Assembly (NCBI GenBank): GCA_013360675.1
Contig: JABWBB010000014.1
Span: 1 to 51,611, forward strand
DNA: 51,611 nucleotides
Direction of reading: 5' to 3'
From: Phycisphaerales bacterium
GTDB lineage: Bacteria > Planctomycetota > Phycisphaerae > Phycisphaerales > UBA1924
Part shown: positions 17,712 to 25,572 of the stretch, in pieces
Position numbering within the stretch: position 1 is the first letter of the stretch
Layout of the letters: the number at the start of each line of letters is the position of its first letter
The notes under the pieces: generated by a model
Told to the model about the DNA's origin: nothing
The model's database searches: none
The model's input: only the letters and a program-made list of their open reading frames with translations
Program-made: the position numbers and the translations under genes

Positions 17712-18848
17712 ATGCCCGTCAAGAACGTTTATGAAGCCCGGATCGAGCATCTCCAGATCCTCGATGAAGAGGCCCGCCTCGACGAGAAACTCGCCAAGTG
17801 GCCCGACGGCCGCCCGGTGCTGACCGACGCCGAGGTGCTCGAGCTCTACCAATACATGGTCCGCTGCCGGGCCGTGGATGATCTGGCCTTCAAGCTCCAG
17901 CGTTCGGGGCGGATGGGGACCTACCCGCAGAACCGCGGGCAGGAGGCCGCCGCCGTCGGCGCGGGCTTCGCCGCCAAGCGCGGGGTCGACTACCTCGTCC
18001 CCTGCTACCGCGAGAACGCCGCCCTGTGGATGCACGGCCTGCCCATGCACTATGTGCTGCTGCACTGGATGGGCGACGAGCGGGGCAACCAGATCCCCGA
18101 CGGCGTCTGCCAGACGCCCCTGTGCATCCCCATCGGCACGCAGATGCTCCACGCCACGGGCATCGCCTGGGCCTTCAAGATGCGCAAGGAAGCCCGAGTG
18201 GCCATCACCTTTTTCGGCGACGGCGCCACCAGCGAGGGCGACTTCCACGAGGCGATGAACTTCGCCAGCGCGTTCCAGGTCCCCTGCGTCTTCTTCTGCC
18301 AGAACAACCAGTGGGCCATCTCCGTCCCGCGTGAATCGCAGACCGCCAGCGAGACCATCGCCCAGAAGGCCGTGGCCTACGGCATGCCCACCACGCAGGT
18401 GGACGGGAACGATCTCTTCGCCGTCGTCCGCGCCTCGACCGACGCGATCGAGCGTGCCCGCGCCGGCGGGGGGCCGAGCTTCATCGAGGCCGTGACCTAC
18501 CGCCTGGCCGACCACACCACCGCCGACGACGCGCGTCGCTACCGTGATGCGAAGGAAGTCGAGGCGTGGCAGAAGCGCGACCCCCTCATCCGCCTGCGCT
18601 CCTACCTCCAGGCTCGCAAACTCTGGGACGATGCCAAGCAGGCGGCGCTCGACGACGAGGCCAAGGCCGCCGCGACCGAGGTCGTGCGCACCGCCGAGGG
18701 GATCGAGGCCCCCAGCACCGACGAGATGTTCGACTACACCTTCGCCGCCCCGTTGCCGGCGGAACTCGAGCTCCAAAAGCGCACGCTGCAGACGCATTCA
18801 CTGGGCCAAGACCCGGCTCAGGCGGGCCTGAGCGCGCAGCAGGCCTGA
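17712..18848 (+). CDS. pdhA: 2-oxoacid dehydrogenase E1 component, alpha subunit
   Basis: Thiamine-diphosphate-dependent decarboxylase subunit of the pyruvate (or branched-chain 2-oxoacid) dehydrogenase complex. The 378-residue protein contains the TPP motif from GDG (169-171) to NN (198-199), the YRENAALWMHG block and the phosphorylation-loop region YRLADHTTADDARRY. The E1 beta and E2 genes follow on the same strand. The ATG at 17712 has GGAGG eight bases before it. The substrate is uncertain: the Gly/Ser pattern fits both PdhA and BkdA, and the leucine-type genes 3 kb upstream leave a branched-chain role possible. Confidence 0.9.
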   Translation: MPVKNVYEARIEHLQILDEEARLDEKLAKWPDGRPVLTDAEVLELYQYMVRCRAVDDLAFKLQRSGRMGTYPQNRGQEAAAVGAGFAAKRGVDYLVPCYRENAALWMHGLPMHYVLLHWMGDERGNQIPDGVCQTPLCIPIGTQMLHATGIAWAFKMRKEARVAITFFGDGATSEGDFHEAMNFASAFQVPCVFFCQNNQWAISVPRESQTASETIAQKAVAYGMPTTQVDGNDLFAVVRASTDAIERARAGGGPSFIEAVTYRLADHTTADDARRYRDAKEVEAWQKRDPLIRLRSYLQARKLWDDAKQAALDDEAKAAATEVVRTAEGIEAPSTDEMFDYTFAAPLPAELELQKRTLQTHSLGQDPAQAGLSAQQA

Positions 18849-18936
18849 TTTGCACGACTCGTACGCCGCGGCTTTTCATTGAACCAATGCGGGGCCACGA
18901 CCAAAGCCCCGCTCGACGATCTCGAAGGACACTCCC

Positions 18937-19911
18937 ATGCCACTGATGACTCTGGTGCAGGCCATCAACTCCGCACTCGCGCAGGAAATGGAACGCGACG
19001 AACGCGTCGTGATCCTCGGCGAGGATGTCGGGCTCAACGGCGGCGTCTTCCGCGTCACCGACGGGCTGCAGGCCAAGTTCGGCCCCGACCGCGTGATCGA
19101 CACCCCCCTGGCCGAGTCAGGCATCATGGGCACGGCGATCGGCCTAGCCATGGCCGGCATGCGACCGATTCCCGAGATCCAGTTCGAGGGGTTCCTCGGG
19201 CCGGCCTATGACCAGTTGTGCAACCACGCCGCCCGTTATCGCTCTCGCACCCGCGGGGCGGTGACGGTGCCGATGACGGTCCGCGTGCCGTGGGGCGGCG
19301 GCATCCACGCCCCCGAACTGCACAGCGATTCGCCCGAGACGATCTATGTCCACCAGCCCGGGCTCAAGGTGGTCTGCCCCAGCACGCCCTACGACGCCAA
19401 GGGGCTGCTGCTGTCGGCGATCCGCGACCCCGACCCGGTGGTTTTCTTCGAGCCCAAGCGCGTCTACCGGTCGTTCAAGGAAGAAGTGCCCGAAGAGGAC
19501 TACACCATCCCGATCGGCCAGGCCAAGGTACTCACCGAGGGGACCGACCTCACGCTCGTCTCATGGGGCTCGATGGTCTTCCAGTGCCTCGAGGCGCTCG
19601 ACACGCTCCCCGACGACATGTCGGTCGAGTTGATCGACATGCGCTCGCTCTATCCCTTCGACACCGATGCCATCGTCCAATCGGTCGAAAAGACCGGGCG
19701 CTGCGTGATCGTGCACGAGGCCCCCAAGACCTGCGGCCTCGGGGCGGAGCTGGCCACCGTCCTCCAGGAACGCTGCTTCCTCCACCTCAAGGCCCCGGTC
19801 CAGCGCGTGGCCGGGTTCGACGTCATGATGCCCTACTACAAACTCGAACTCGACTACCTCCCCAACGCCCAGAAGGTGGCCCAGGCCGTCGGGCAGTGCC
19901 TGGCCTATTGA
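18937..19911 (+). CDS. pdhB: 2-oxoacid dehydrogenase E1 component, beta subunit
   Basis: Partner of the preceding alpha subunit in the heterotetrameric E1. The 324 residues show the transketolase-like fold: ILGEDVGLNGGVFRVTDGL, TPLAESGIMGTAIGLAMAG, EIQFEGFLGPAYDQL, the RSRTRG motif and a C-terminal GSMVFQCLEAL/VSVELIDMRSLYP-type domain. Length is standard. It starts 88 bases after pdhA with a GAAGGA ribosome site, so co-transcription is likely. It contributes the second half of the TPP pocket and docks to the E2 core. Confidence 0.92.
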   Translation: MPLMTLVQAINSALAQEMERDERVVILGEDVGLNGGVFRVTDGLQAKFGPDRVIDTPLAESGIMGTAIGLAMAGMRPIPEIQFEGFLGPAYDQLCNHAARYRSRTRGAVTVPMTVRVPWGGGIHAPELHSDSPETIYVHQPGLKVVCPSTPYDAKGLLLSAIRDPDPVVFFEPKRVYRSFKEEVPEEDYTIPIGQAKVLTEGTDLTLVSWGSMVFQCLEALDTLPDDMSVELIDMRSLYPFDTDAIVQSVEKTGRCVIVHEAPKTCGLGAELATVLQERCFLHLKAPVQRVAGFDVMMPYYKLELDYLPNAQKVAQAVGQCLAY

Positions 19912-19994
19912 CCCCTCGGGCTGCTCGCCCCCGTTCGCGCCGAATCACGGTCAAGTTCACCCCAAGGTTTACGCCCCGGGCGAAAGTGCCAGCG

Positions 19995-20000
19995 TAAACT
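19995..20000 (+). promoter_or_regulatory. Candidate -10 element of the E2 gene
   Basis: TAAACT ends seven bases before the E2 ATG at 20008, and no ribosome site lies between. This suggests a secondary, leaderless transcript for E2 inside the E1-E2 cluster. Confidence 0.4.
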
Positions 20001-20007
20001 AGGCCCT

Positions 20008-21435
20008 ATGGCGCACGGCAAGAAGTCGGACAACCCCAACGATTTCATCCTTCCTGACCTTGGCGAGGGCGTCCACGAGGGCGAACTCATCAAGTGGAAA
20101 GTCACGGTCGGCCAGCCAGTCGCCGAGGGCGATGTCCTCGCCGAGTTCGAGACCGACAAGGCCCTGTGCGAGGTTTTCAGCCCGCGCGGCGGGGTCATCG
20201 CCACGCTCCACGGCAAAGAGGGCGAGATCCTCAAGGTCGGCAACGCCCTGGTCACCTTCGAGGGGTCGGGCGGGTCAGCCGCCGCCCCCGCTTCCAAGAC
20301 ACCTGCCAAGAGCGACAACGGTCACAAGGCCGCCCCCACATCACCCCCCCGCAACGTCGTGGACCACGTCCCCGAGCCCGCCTCTGAACGCGAGGACGCG
20401 GGCACGGTCGTCGGCTCGATGCAGGGCGCGGCCGCGGGCGTGAGCGCCGCCCCGGGCAAGGCCCTGGCCACCCCCGCCGTCCGACGCCTCGCCCGCGAAC
20501 TGGGCGTCGACATCGACAGCGTCAATGGCACAGGCATCGGCGGGCGCGTGCTCGAAAAGGACATTCGCGCAGCCTCGTCGGGCGCTTCGCCCCGCAGCAC
20601 CCCGGCCCACGCACCGGCGCCCGCGCACCGACCCGCGCCGGCGCCTTCGCCGTCACCTTCACCGCGCCCCGCACCGCGCTCCGAGCCCGCGCGGATCTCG
20701 ATCCCCGAGGGCGAGGACACGCTGCGTGTGCCCTTCCGCGGCGTGCGTCGCACCATCGCCAACCGCCTGCGCGAGAGCGTCGACCGGGCCGTCCACTTCA
20801 CCGTCATGGACGAGGCCGACGTGAGCGCGCTCGACGCGATGCGTCGCAAACTGGCGGCGGCGAGCGGTGAAAAAGTCTCGTTCCTGCCCTTTGTTGCCGG
20901 CGCCCTCTGCCGCGTGCTGGCCGATTCTCGCTTCCGCGCCCTCAACGCCACGGTCGACGAAAAGCCCGAAGACGCGTCCTACGAAGCGTCGATCATCCAG
21001 CACCGCAGCGTGCACATGGGGATCGCCACCGACACCGACAGCGGCTTGATGGTCCCGGTCATCCGCGACTGCGACCGCCTGGGCGTCCTCGAGATCGGGC
21101 GTGCCATCGGCATGATCGCCGAGATGGCCCGCAACCGCTCGATCCCGCGCGAGCAGCTCACCGGCTCGACGTTCACCATCAGCAACGTGGGCAGCCACGC
21201 GGGTCGCTTCGCGACGCCGATCATCAACTACCCCGAGGTGGGCATCCTCGCCGTGGGGCGCGCCCGCGAGGGCGTGGTGGTGAACAAGGGCGCCTTCCGC
21301 GCGGGGCTGCTGCTCCCGCTGAGTTTGGCCTGCGATCACCGCGTGGTCGACGGGGCCACCGCCGCCCTGGCCCTGGCCGAGGTCGTCCGCCTGCTGCAAG
21401 ACCCCGACGCGCTGCTCACGCCCGCGCGCGGCTGA
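20008..21435 (+). CDS. pdhC: Dihydrolipoamide acyltransferase (E2) of the 2-oxoacid dehydrogenase complex
   Basis: The core acyltransferase that carries the acyl group from E1 to CoA. Domains in order: one lipoyl domain (about 12-90) with the lipoylated Lys51 in FETDKAL; a peripheral-subunit-binding domain (about 155-190; TPAVRRLARELGVD, GGRVLEKDI); a Pro/Ala-rich flexible linker (about 195-235); and the catalytic domain, with the active-site HRVVDG motif and SNVGSHAGRFATPIIN. Length is 475 residues with a single lipoyl domain. No E3 (dihydrolipoamide dehydrogenase) gene follows; it must be encoded elsewhere. Substrate (pyruvate or branched-chain) undecided. Confidence 0.92.
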   Translation: MAHGKKSDNPNDFILPDLGEGVHEGELIKWKVTVGQPVAEGDVLAEFETDKALCEVFSPRGGVIATLHGKEGEILKVGNALVTFEGSGGSAAAPASKTPAKSDNGHKAAPTSPPRNVVDHVPEPASEREDAGTVVGSMQGAAAGVSAAPGKALATPAVRRLARELGVDIDSVNGTGIGGRVLEKDIRAASSGASPRSTPAHAPAPAHRPAPAPSPSPSPRPAPRSEPARISIPEGEDTLRVPFRGVRRTIANRLRESVDRAVHFTVMDEADVSALDAMRRKLAAASGEKVSFLPFVAGALCRVLADSRFRALNATVDEKPEDASYEASIIQHRSVHMGIATDTDSGLMVPVIRDCDRLGVLEIGRAIGMIAEMARNRSIPREQLTGSTFTISNVGSHAGRFATPIINYPEVGILAVGRAREGVVVNKGAFRAGLLLPLSLACDHRVVDGATAALALAEVVRLLQDPDALLTPARG

Positions 21436-21454
21436 GACGCTCGCTCGCTAATGC

Positions 21455-23590
21455 CTACTCGACGCTCAGGTCCGCGATGAACGCGGCGAGTTCCGCCTGC
21501 GCCTTGGCCAGGTCCTGATTGAGTTTGGTCCCCTCGCGGTTGATCGCCTCGAGGCGCGTCTCCTGCTCGGTGAGTTTCTCGACATACCGCGCGTACAACT
21601 GGCTCGTGCGATCGACGCTCGCCATGTTTTGGCGGATGCGGTTCTGGTCGGTGTCGATCGCCTGACGCTCGGTGTTGAGCGTGTGGATGGCGCGCTGCAG
21701 GTCCGAGATCACCCCCTGGCGCCGGGCGGCATCCTTGAAGGCGTTCACCACCGCGTCCGACACCTCGCCCGTCGTGCGATACGACATGAGCGTGGGCAGG
21801 TCGATCTCGGTCAGTTGCAGGCGTCGCCAGTCGGTCCGCTCGGTGACGACGCTGAGCTTCTGGGCCTTGCCCGCCGCCAGTTCAACTTCGAAGCGATAAT
21901 GCGAAGGCGTCTCTTCCGCGGGCTTGGACGGCTCGCGGAGTTTCTCGCGGGCATCGCGCGGGTGCTCGATCATGACCAGTCGCGAACGCTTCTGGTCCTT
22001 GTTCGTGAGCGCATACTCCACCCGCCCCACCTGCTGCTGCGAGAGTTCGAGGATGCCCTTCACGATCCGCACCTTGCGCACGTTCGATTCGCCCTTCCAG
22101 TCCGTGCGGCAGGTCACGTCAAGGTCCACCGCGTAGGCCAGCAACCTCTTGTCGCCCGCGCCCACGTGCCCGATCTGCGCATCGCCCGCGTAGGCCCCCG
22201 CGTCATAGACGCTGATGGGCCCGGGGATGAGTTGCAGGTCCGTCGTGTTGACGATCTCGACCCCGCGCATCGGGTGCTCCATCCCGTCGCTCGCGTTGAA
22301 GATGCTCAGGCGTCGCCCCTCGATGGGCGCGGAGAGAATCGGCAGCATCGCCGAGCGCTGGCGCTCGATGCTCACCGGGTGCTCGAGTTCATACTGGAAG
22401 ACCTCGCCCGACTCCACGCCCGCGGCAACGGCCCCGCCCGATTGCAGCACCGCGCCCATTTCATACGCGGGAGCAGCGGCGAACATGTCCATGCCCTTCG
22501 AGGCCTCGGCGGGTGCTCCGGGCCTGCCCCCGCCAGCGCCGGCGGTGCCGCGGCCGAGCGATTTCATGTCCGCCCGTGCCCGTGCGGGTGAAGACATGGG
22601 TTCGGCGGCATCGCGCAGCTCATTGGACGTGCCCGCCGCATAGGCCCGCGGCGCTGCCGCCGCCGTCAGCGGCACGGGCACATCGGGTCGCGTCGTGAAC
22701 AGCGGCTCGTACAAATCCATCGTGAAACTCACGGGGCGGCCGCTCACCAGCCCCAGTCGCACGTCCTTCCAGTCCTCGTCGCTCGTGTTCTCAACAATCG
22801 CCCACCCCTGCACCGTCGCCTGTCCCTTGTTGCCCTCTGGCAGCACGAGGCGATAACTGGTCTTCCACACCGGGGCCTCGAGCACATACGCCGCCACGAT
22901 CTCGCGACGCCCCTCGCCGCTCAAGCGCACATCGACCGCCTTGATGCGCTCGGCCCGCTGCTCATCGACCGCGGCCAGGGCCCGCGCGAGTTCCTGTGCC
23001 AACTTGGGGTCGGCCAGTTCCACGGCCTGCGCCTGGTGCAGGTTGACCTGGCGGATGCCCGTCGGCGTGACAACGCTCAGGAACGGCGTTTGGATTGTCG
23101 AACGACCATTCTCGAGCGTGATGACCCGCGTCTCGCCGCCCAGGATCGTGCCGCTGATCACCCCATCGGGAAGCGAAACCTTGACGCCCGAACCGCGCAA
23201 CCGCGCCAGCAGCGCGGCGAGCGTGGGCTCGTCGGAGATATCGACGCCGAATGAAGCGAGCCTGCGCGCGAGCGGCTCCTTCGAGCCGTATGAGATCGAC
23301 GCCTCGCCCTTGCCCGAAAGATCGAGCACGAGCATCGACTTGAGCACGTCGTTGACGGCTCGCGTCTCGAAGCGCAGTTGCGTGGTCACGTCCCCCTCCA
23401 CCACCCCCCGCCGCTCGAACGAAGCGACGCCCGAGCGGTACATCGTGATGCGCCGGATGGGGAGTTCGTCGGCGACGCTGGCGGCGGCGGCCTGAACGAC
23501 CCGCGCGGGGGCGTCTGTTCCCGGGGCGGGCTGGGCGCAGGCGGTCCCCGCCGTGCAGATGAGCAGCGCGATGAGCAGACGAGGGTTCAT
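21455..23590 (-). CDS. Exported DUF4139 domain protein
   Basis: A 711-residue exported protein (signal peptide about 1-20, ending TACAQP) with a DUF4139 domain. The recognisable central part reads APVWKTSYRLVL, then GWAIVENTSDEDWKDVRLGLVSGRPVSF. The C-terminal 90 residues form a heptad-rich coiled coil (QRAIHTLNTERQAIDTDQNRI onward). The family is widespread, includes mucoidy inhibitor A-like proteins and has no established reaction. The frame runs upstream over moaA territory, but the ATG at 23590 with GGAG eight bases before it marks the signal peptide. A Gly/Ala/Met-rich low-complexity stretch occurs in the middle. Location is presumably the cell envelope. Confidence 0.82.
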   Translation of the reverse strand: MNPRLLIALLICTAGTACAQPAPGTDAPARVVQAAAASVADELPIRRITMYRSGVASFERRGVVEGDVTTQLRFETRAVNDVLKSMLVLDLSGKGEASISYGSKEPLARRLASFGVDISDEPTLAALLARLRGSGVKVSLPDGVISGTILGGETRVITLENGRSTIQTPFLSVVTPTGIRQVNLHQAQAVELADPKLAQELARALAAVDEQRAERIKAVDVRLSGEGRREIVAAYVLEAPVWKTSYRLVLPEGNKGQATVQGWAIVENTSDEDWKDVRLGLVSGRPVSFTMDLYEPLFTTRPDVPVPLTAAAAPRAYAAGTSNELRDAAEPMSSPARARADMKSLGRGTAGAGGGRPGAPAEASKGMDMFAAAPAYEMGAVLQSGGAVAAGVESGEVFQYELEHPVSIERQRSAMLPILSAPIEGRRLSIFNASDGMEHPMRGVEIVNTTDLQLIPGPISVYDAGAYAGDAQIGHVGAGDKRLLAYAVDLDVTCRTDWKGESNVRKVRIVKGILELSQQQVGRVEYALTNKDQKRSRLVMIEHPRDAREKLREPSKPAEETPSHYRFEVELAAGKAQKLSVVTERTDWRRLQLTEIDLPTLMSYRTTGEVSDAVVNAFKDAARRQGVISDLQRAIHTLNTERQAIDTDQNRIRQNMASVDRTSQLYARYVEKLTEQETRLEAINREGTKLNQDLAKAQAELAAFIADLSVE

Positions 23591-23690
23591 GGCATGTCTC
23601 CGTGGGGTGATATCGAGCGCTTTACGGTACCACGATCGTGGCGTTGGGGATGCACGCGCACGAGGCTGTGACATTCCCGTGACGACGGGA

Positions 23691-24758
23691 TCAGCCACCG
23701 ATGGCCGACATCGTGCGCTCGGGCTGGCGGAAGTCTCCGCTGCGGATCCCGTGTCCGCGCTGCTTGGTCCAGGTCGCATCGACCATGAACCGGGCGATCT
23801 CGTCGTCGCCCGCCCCGCCGCGCAGCAACGGCCGCAGATCCCACTCGTCAAGGCTGAAGAGGCACGGGCGCACCTTAGCGTCGGCAGTGATCCGCAGGCG
23901 GCTGCACTCCCCGCAGAAGGGTCGCGTCACCGGTGCGATCATCCCCACCCTGCCGGGCGTGCCATCGGCAAAGACGTAATCGAGCGACGTGGCCGAGGCT
24001 TCGACCCGCCCCGCCGCCACCAGCGGGAACCGGGCGTGGATCCGCTCGACGATCTCCGCCGCCGGCACCAGTCGCGATTCATCCCAGGCCCGCGAGGCGT
24101 CGAGCGGCATGAACTCGATGAACCGCATCTCGATCCCGTACCGGCGCGCCAGGCCCGCCAGGTCTGCGACCTCGTCGTCGTTCCATCCGCGAACGACGAC
24201 CGCGTTTACCTTCACGGGCCCGTCAAAGTCCACCCGCGAGGCCGCCTCGATCGCTTCGACCACCGTCTCAACGCTCACCTTCGCCCGCGTCATGGCGGCG
24301 AATCGATCCGGGCGCAGGCTATCGATGCTGAAGGTGATGCGCGAAAGCCCCGCGTCGCGCCAGCGCCGCAGCGAGTTCGCGTCGCAGCGCGAGCCGTTGG
24401 TCGTCAGGGCCAGGTCTTTCGCTCCTACCTGAGAGACTCGCGTGATGATCTCATCCAGATCGTTGCGGACGGTCGGCTCACCCCCCGTCAGGCGGATCTT
24501 CTCGACCCCCAGCGACACGCAAAGCCGCGCCAGGCGCTCGATCTCATCGATCGTCATCACTCGATCATGCGGCATGAACCGCGTGTCGGGGTCGAGGCAA
24601 TACACACACCGGAAGTTGCACCGATCGGTGATGCTCAGCCGCAGATCGCGGATCGCCCGTCCGTGCGAATCAATCAGGCGGGGGGTGTCGTGCGGGGCGG
24701 GCGCGGGCGTCACGCCCGTGCGGCACTGACCCGAGATGAGCGGGAGCGAGACGATCAT
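23691..24758 (-). CDS. moaA: GTP 3',8-cyclase MoaA
   Basis: Radical SAM enzyme that starts molybdenum cofactor synthesis by converting GTP to 3',8-cyclo-7,8-dihydroGTP. It has the N-terminal cluster motif CNFRCVYC, the SAM-binding LTGGEPTVR, and the C-terminal second cluster motif CGECSRLRITADAKVRPC. The protein ends in the double glycine required by this family. The ATG at 24758 is a reasonable start; an in-frame start at 24836 adds 26 residues. It lies just upstream and divergent from a molybdenum enzyme operon, which fits its role. Confidence 0.95.
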   Translation of the reverse strand: MIVSLPLISGQCRTGVTPAPAPHDTPRLIDSHGRAIRDLRLSITDRCNFRCVYCLDPDTRFMPHDRVMTIDEIERLARLCVSLGVEKIRLTGGEPTVRNDLDEIITRVSQVGAKDLALTTNGSRCDANSLRRWRDAGLSRITFSIDSLRPDRFAAMTRAKVSVETVVEAIEAASRVDFDGPVKVNAVVVRGWNDDEVADLAGLARRYGIEMRFIEFMPLDASRAWDESRLVPAAEIVERIHARFPLVAAGRVEASATSLDYVFADGTPGRVGMIAPVTRPFCGECSRLRITADAKVRPCLFSLDEWDLRPLLRGGAGDDEIARFMVDATWTKQRGHGIRSGDFRQPERTMSAIGG

Positions 24759-24843
24759 CGTTGGCCCCGTGAACTTCCCGATAGCGTAGCCGTCAAATCT
24801 GCCCGAAGTGTCCGGATCTCGGCGCATCAGGAGCATCTTCCGT

Positions 24844-24873
24844 TATACTGCTTCTCCTGTCCCAGGAGGTGAT
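24844..24873 (+). promoter_or_regulatory. -10 element and strong ribosome site of the molybdenum oxidoreductase operon
   Basis: TATACT at 24844-24849 is a five-of-six match to the -10 consensus. AGGAGGTGAT (24864-24873) is an almost complete anti-Shine-Dalgarno complement immediately before the ATG at 24876, one of the strongest ribosome sites in the window. The -35 region is weak. Confidence 0.55.
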
Positions 24874-24875
24874 GG

Positions 24876-25550
24876 ATGGTCAGCTCGAACGATCCCGGGT
24901 GGAACAACGGGAAGGACGCCGGGAAAGATGGCGTCTCGCGTCGCTCCTTCATGGTAACGCTGGGGGCGTCCGCCGCCGCGGCTTCCCTCTCCCAGGCCGC
25001 ACAAGCCGCCCTGCCTAAGGGTCAGGATGCCCAGCCTGAATCCGATGTTCGCGGGCCGGGAGAAACCAGCCTCACGCTGAACGTCAACGGCCAGAGCCGC
25101 ACCATCAAGGCCGAACCCGCCACCACCCTCCTCGACGCCCTCCGCCAGAAGATGGGCCTCACCGGGCCCAAAGAAATCTGCGACCGCGGGGCCTGCGGCG
25201 GATGCTCGGTCATCATCAACGGCAACCTCGTCGCCTCGTGCATGATGCTCGCCGCCGACGCCGAGGGCGCGGCGATCACCACCATCGAGGGCCTGTCGAA
25301 AGACGGCGCACTCGACCCGGTCCAGGAATCGTTCATCCGCCACGACGCGCTCCAGTGCGGCTATTGCACGCCGGGCTTCGTCATGGCCGGGCGTGCCCTG
25401 CTCGACAAGAAACCCAAGCCCACGCTGGCCGAGATCAAGAAGGCCTTGTCGGGCAATATCTGCCGCTGCGGCACCTACACCAACGTCTTTAACGCGATCC
25501 TGGAAGCCTCGGGGCAGCCCCCGGTCATGGACTCGGCCCCCGGCGCCTGA
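24876..25550 (+). CDS. Molybdenum aldehyde oxidoreductase, [2Fe-2S] subunit (PaoA/YagT-like)
   Basis: The electron-transfer subunit of a xanthine oxidase-family enzyme. Residues 22-30 carry a Tat signal (SRRSFMV) with an Ala-rich hydrophobic region, so the folded, cofactor-loaded complex should be exported to the periplasm. The plant-ferredoxin-like cluster motif CDRGACGGC is followed by SCMMLA, and the second cluster motif appears as QCGYCTPG and NICRCGTY. This three-gene order with a Tat signal only on the small subunit matches E. coli PaoABC (YagTSR). The large subunit starts 22 bases downstream. Confidence 0.92.
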   Translation: MVSSNDPGWNNGKDAGKDGVSRRSFMVTLGASAAAASLSQAAQAALPKGQDAQPESDVRGPGETSLTLNVNGQSRTIKAEPATTLLDALRQKMGLTGPKEICDRGACGGCSVIINGNLVASCMMLAADAEGAAITTIEGLSKDGALDPVQESFIRHDALQCGYCTPGFVMAGRALLDKKPKPTLAEIKKALSGNICRCGTYTNVFNAILEASGQPPVMDSAPGA

Positions 25551-25572
25551 GCGTCGATTCAGCGGAGGAATC

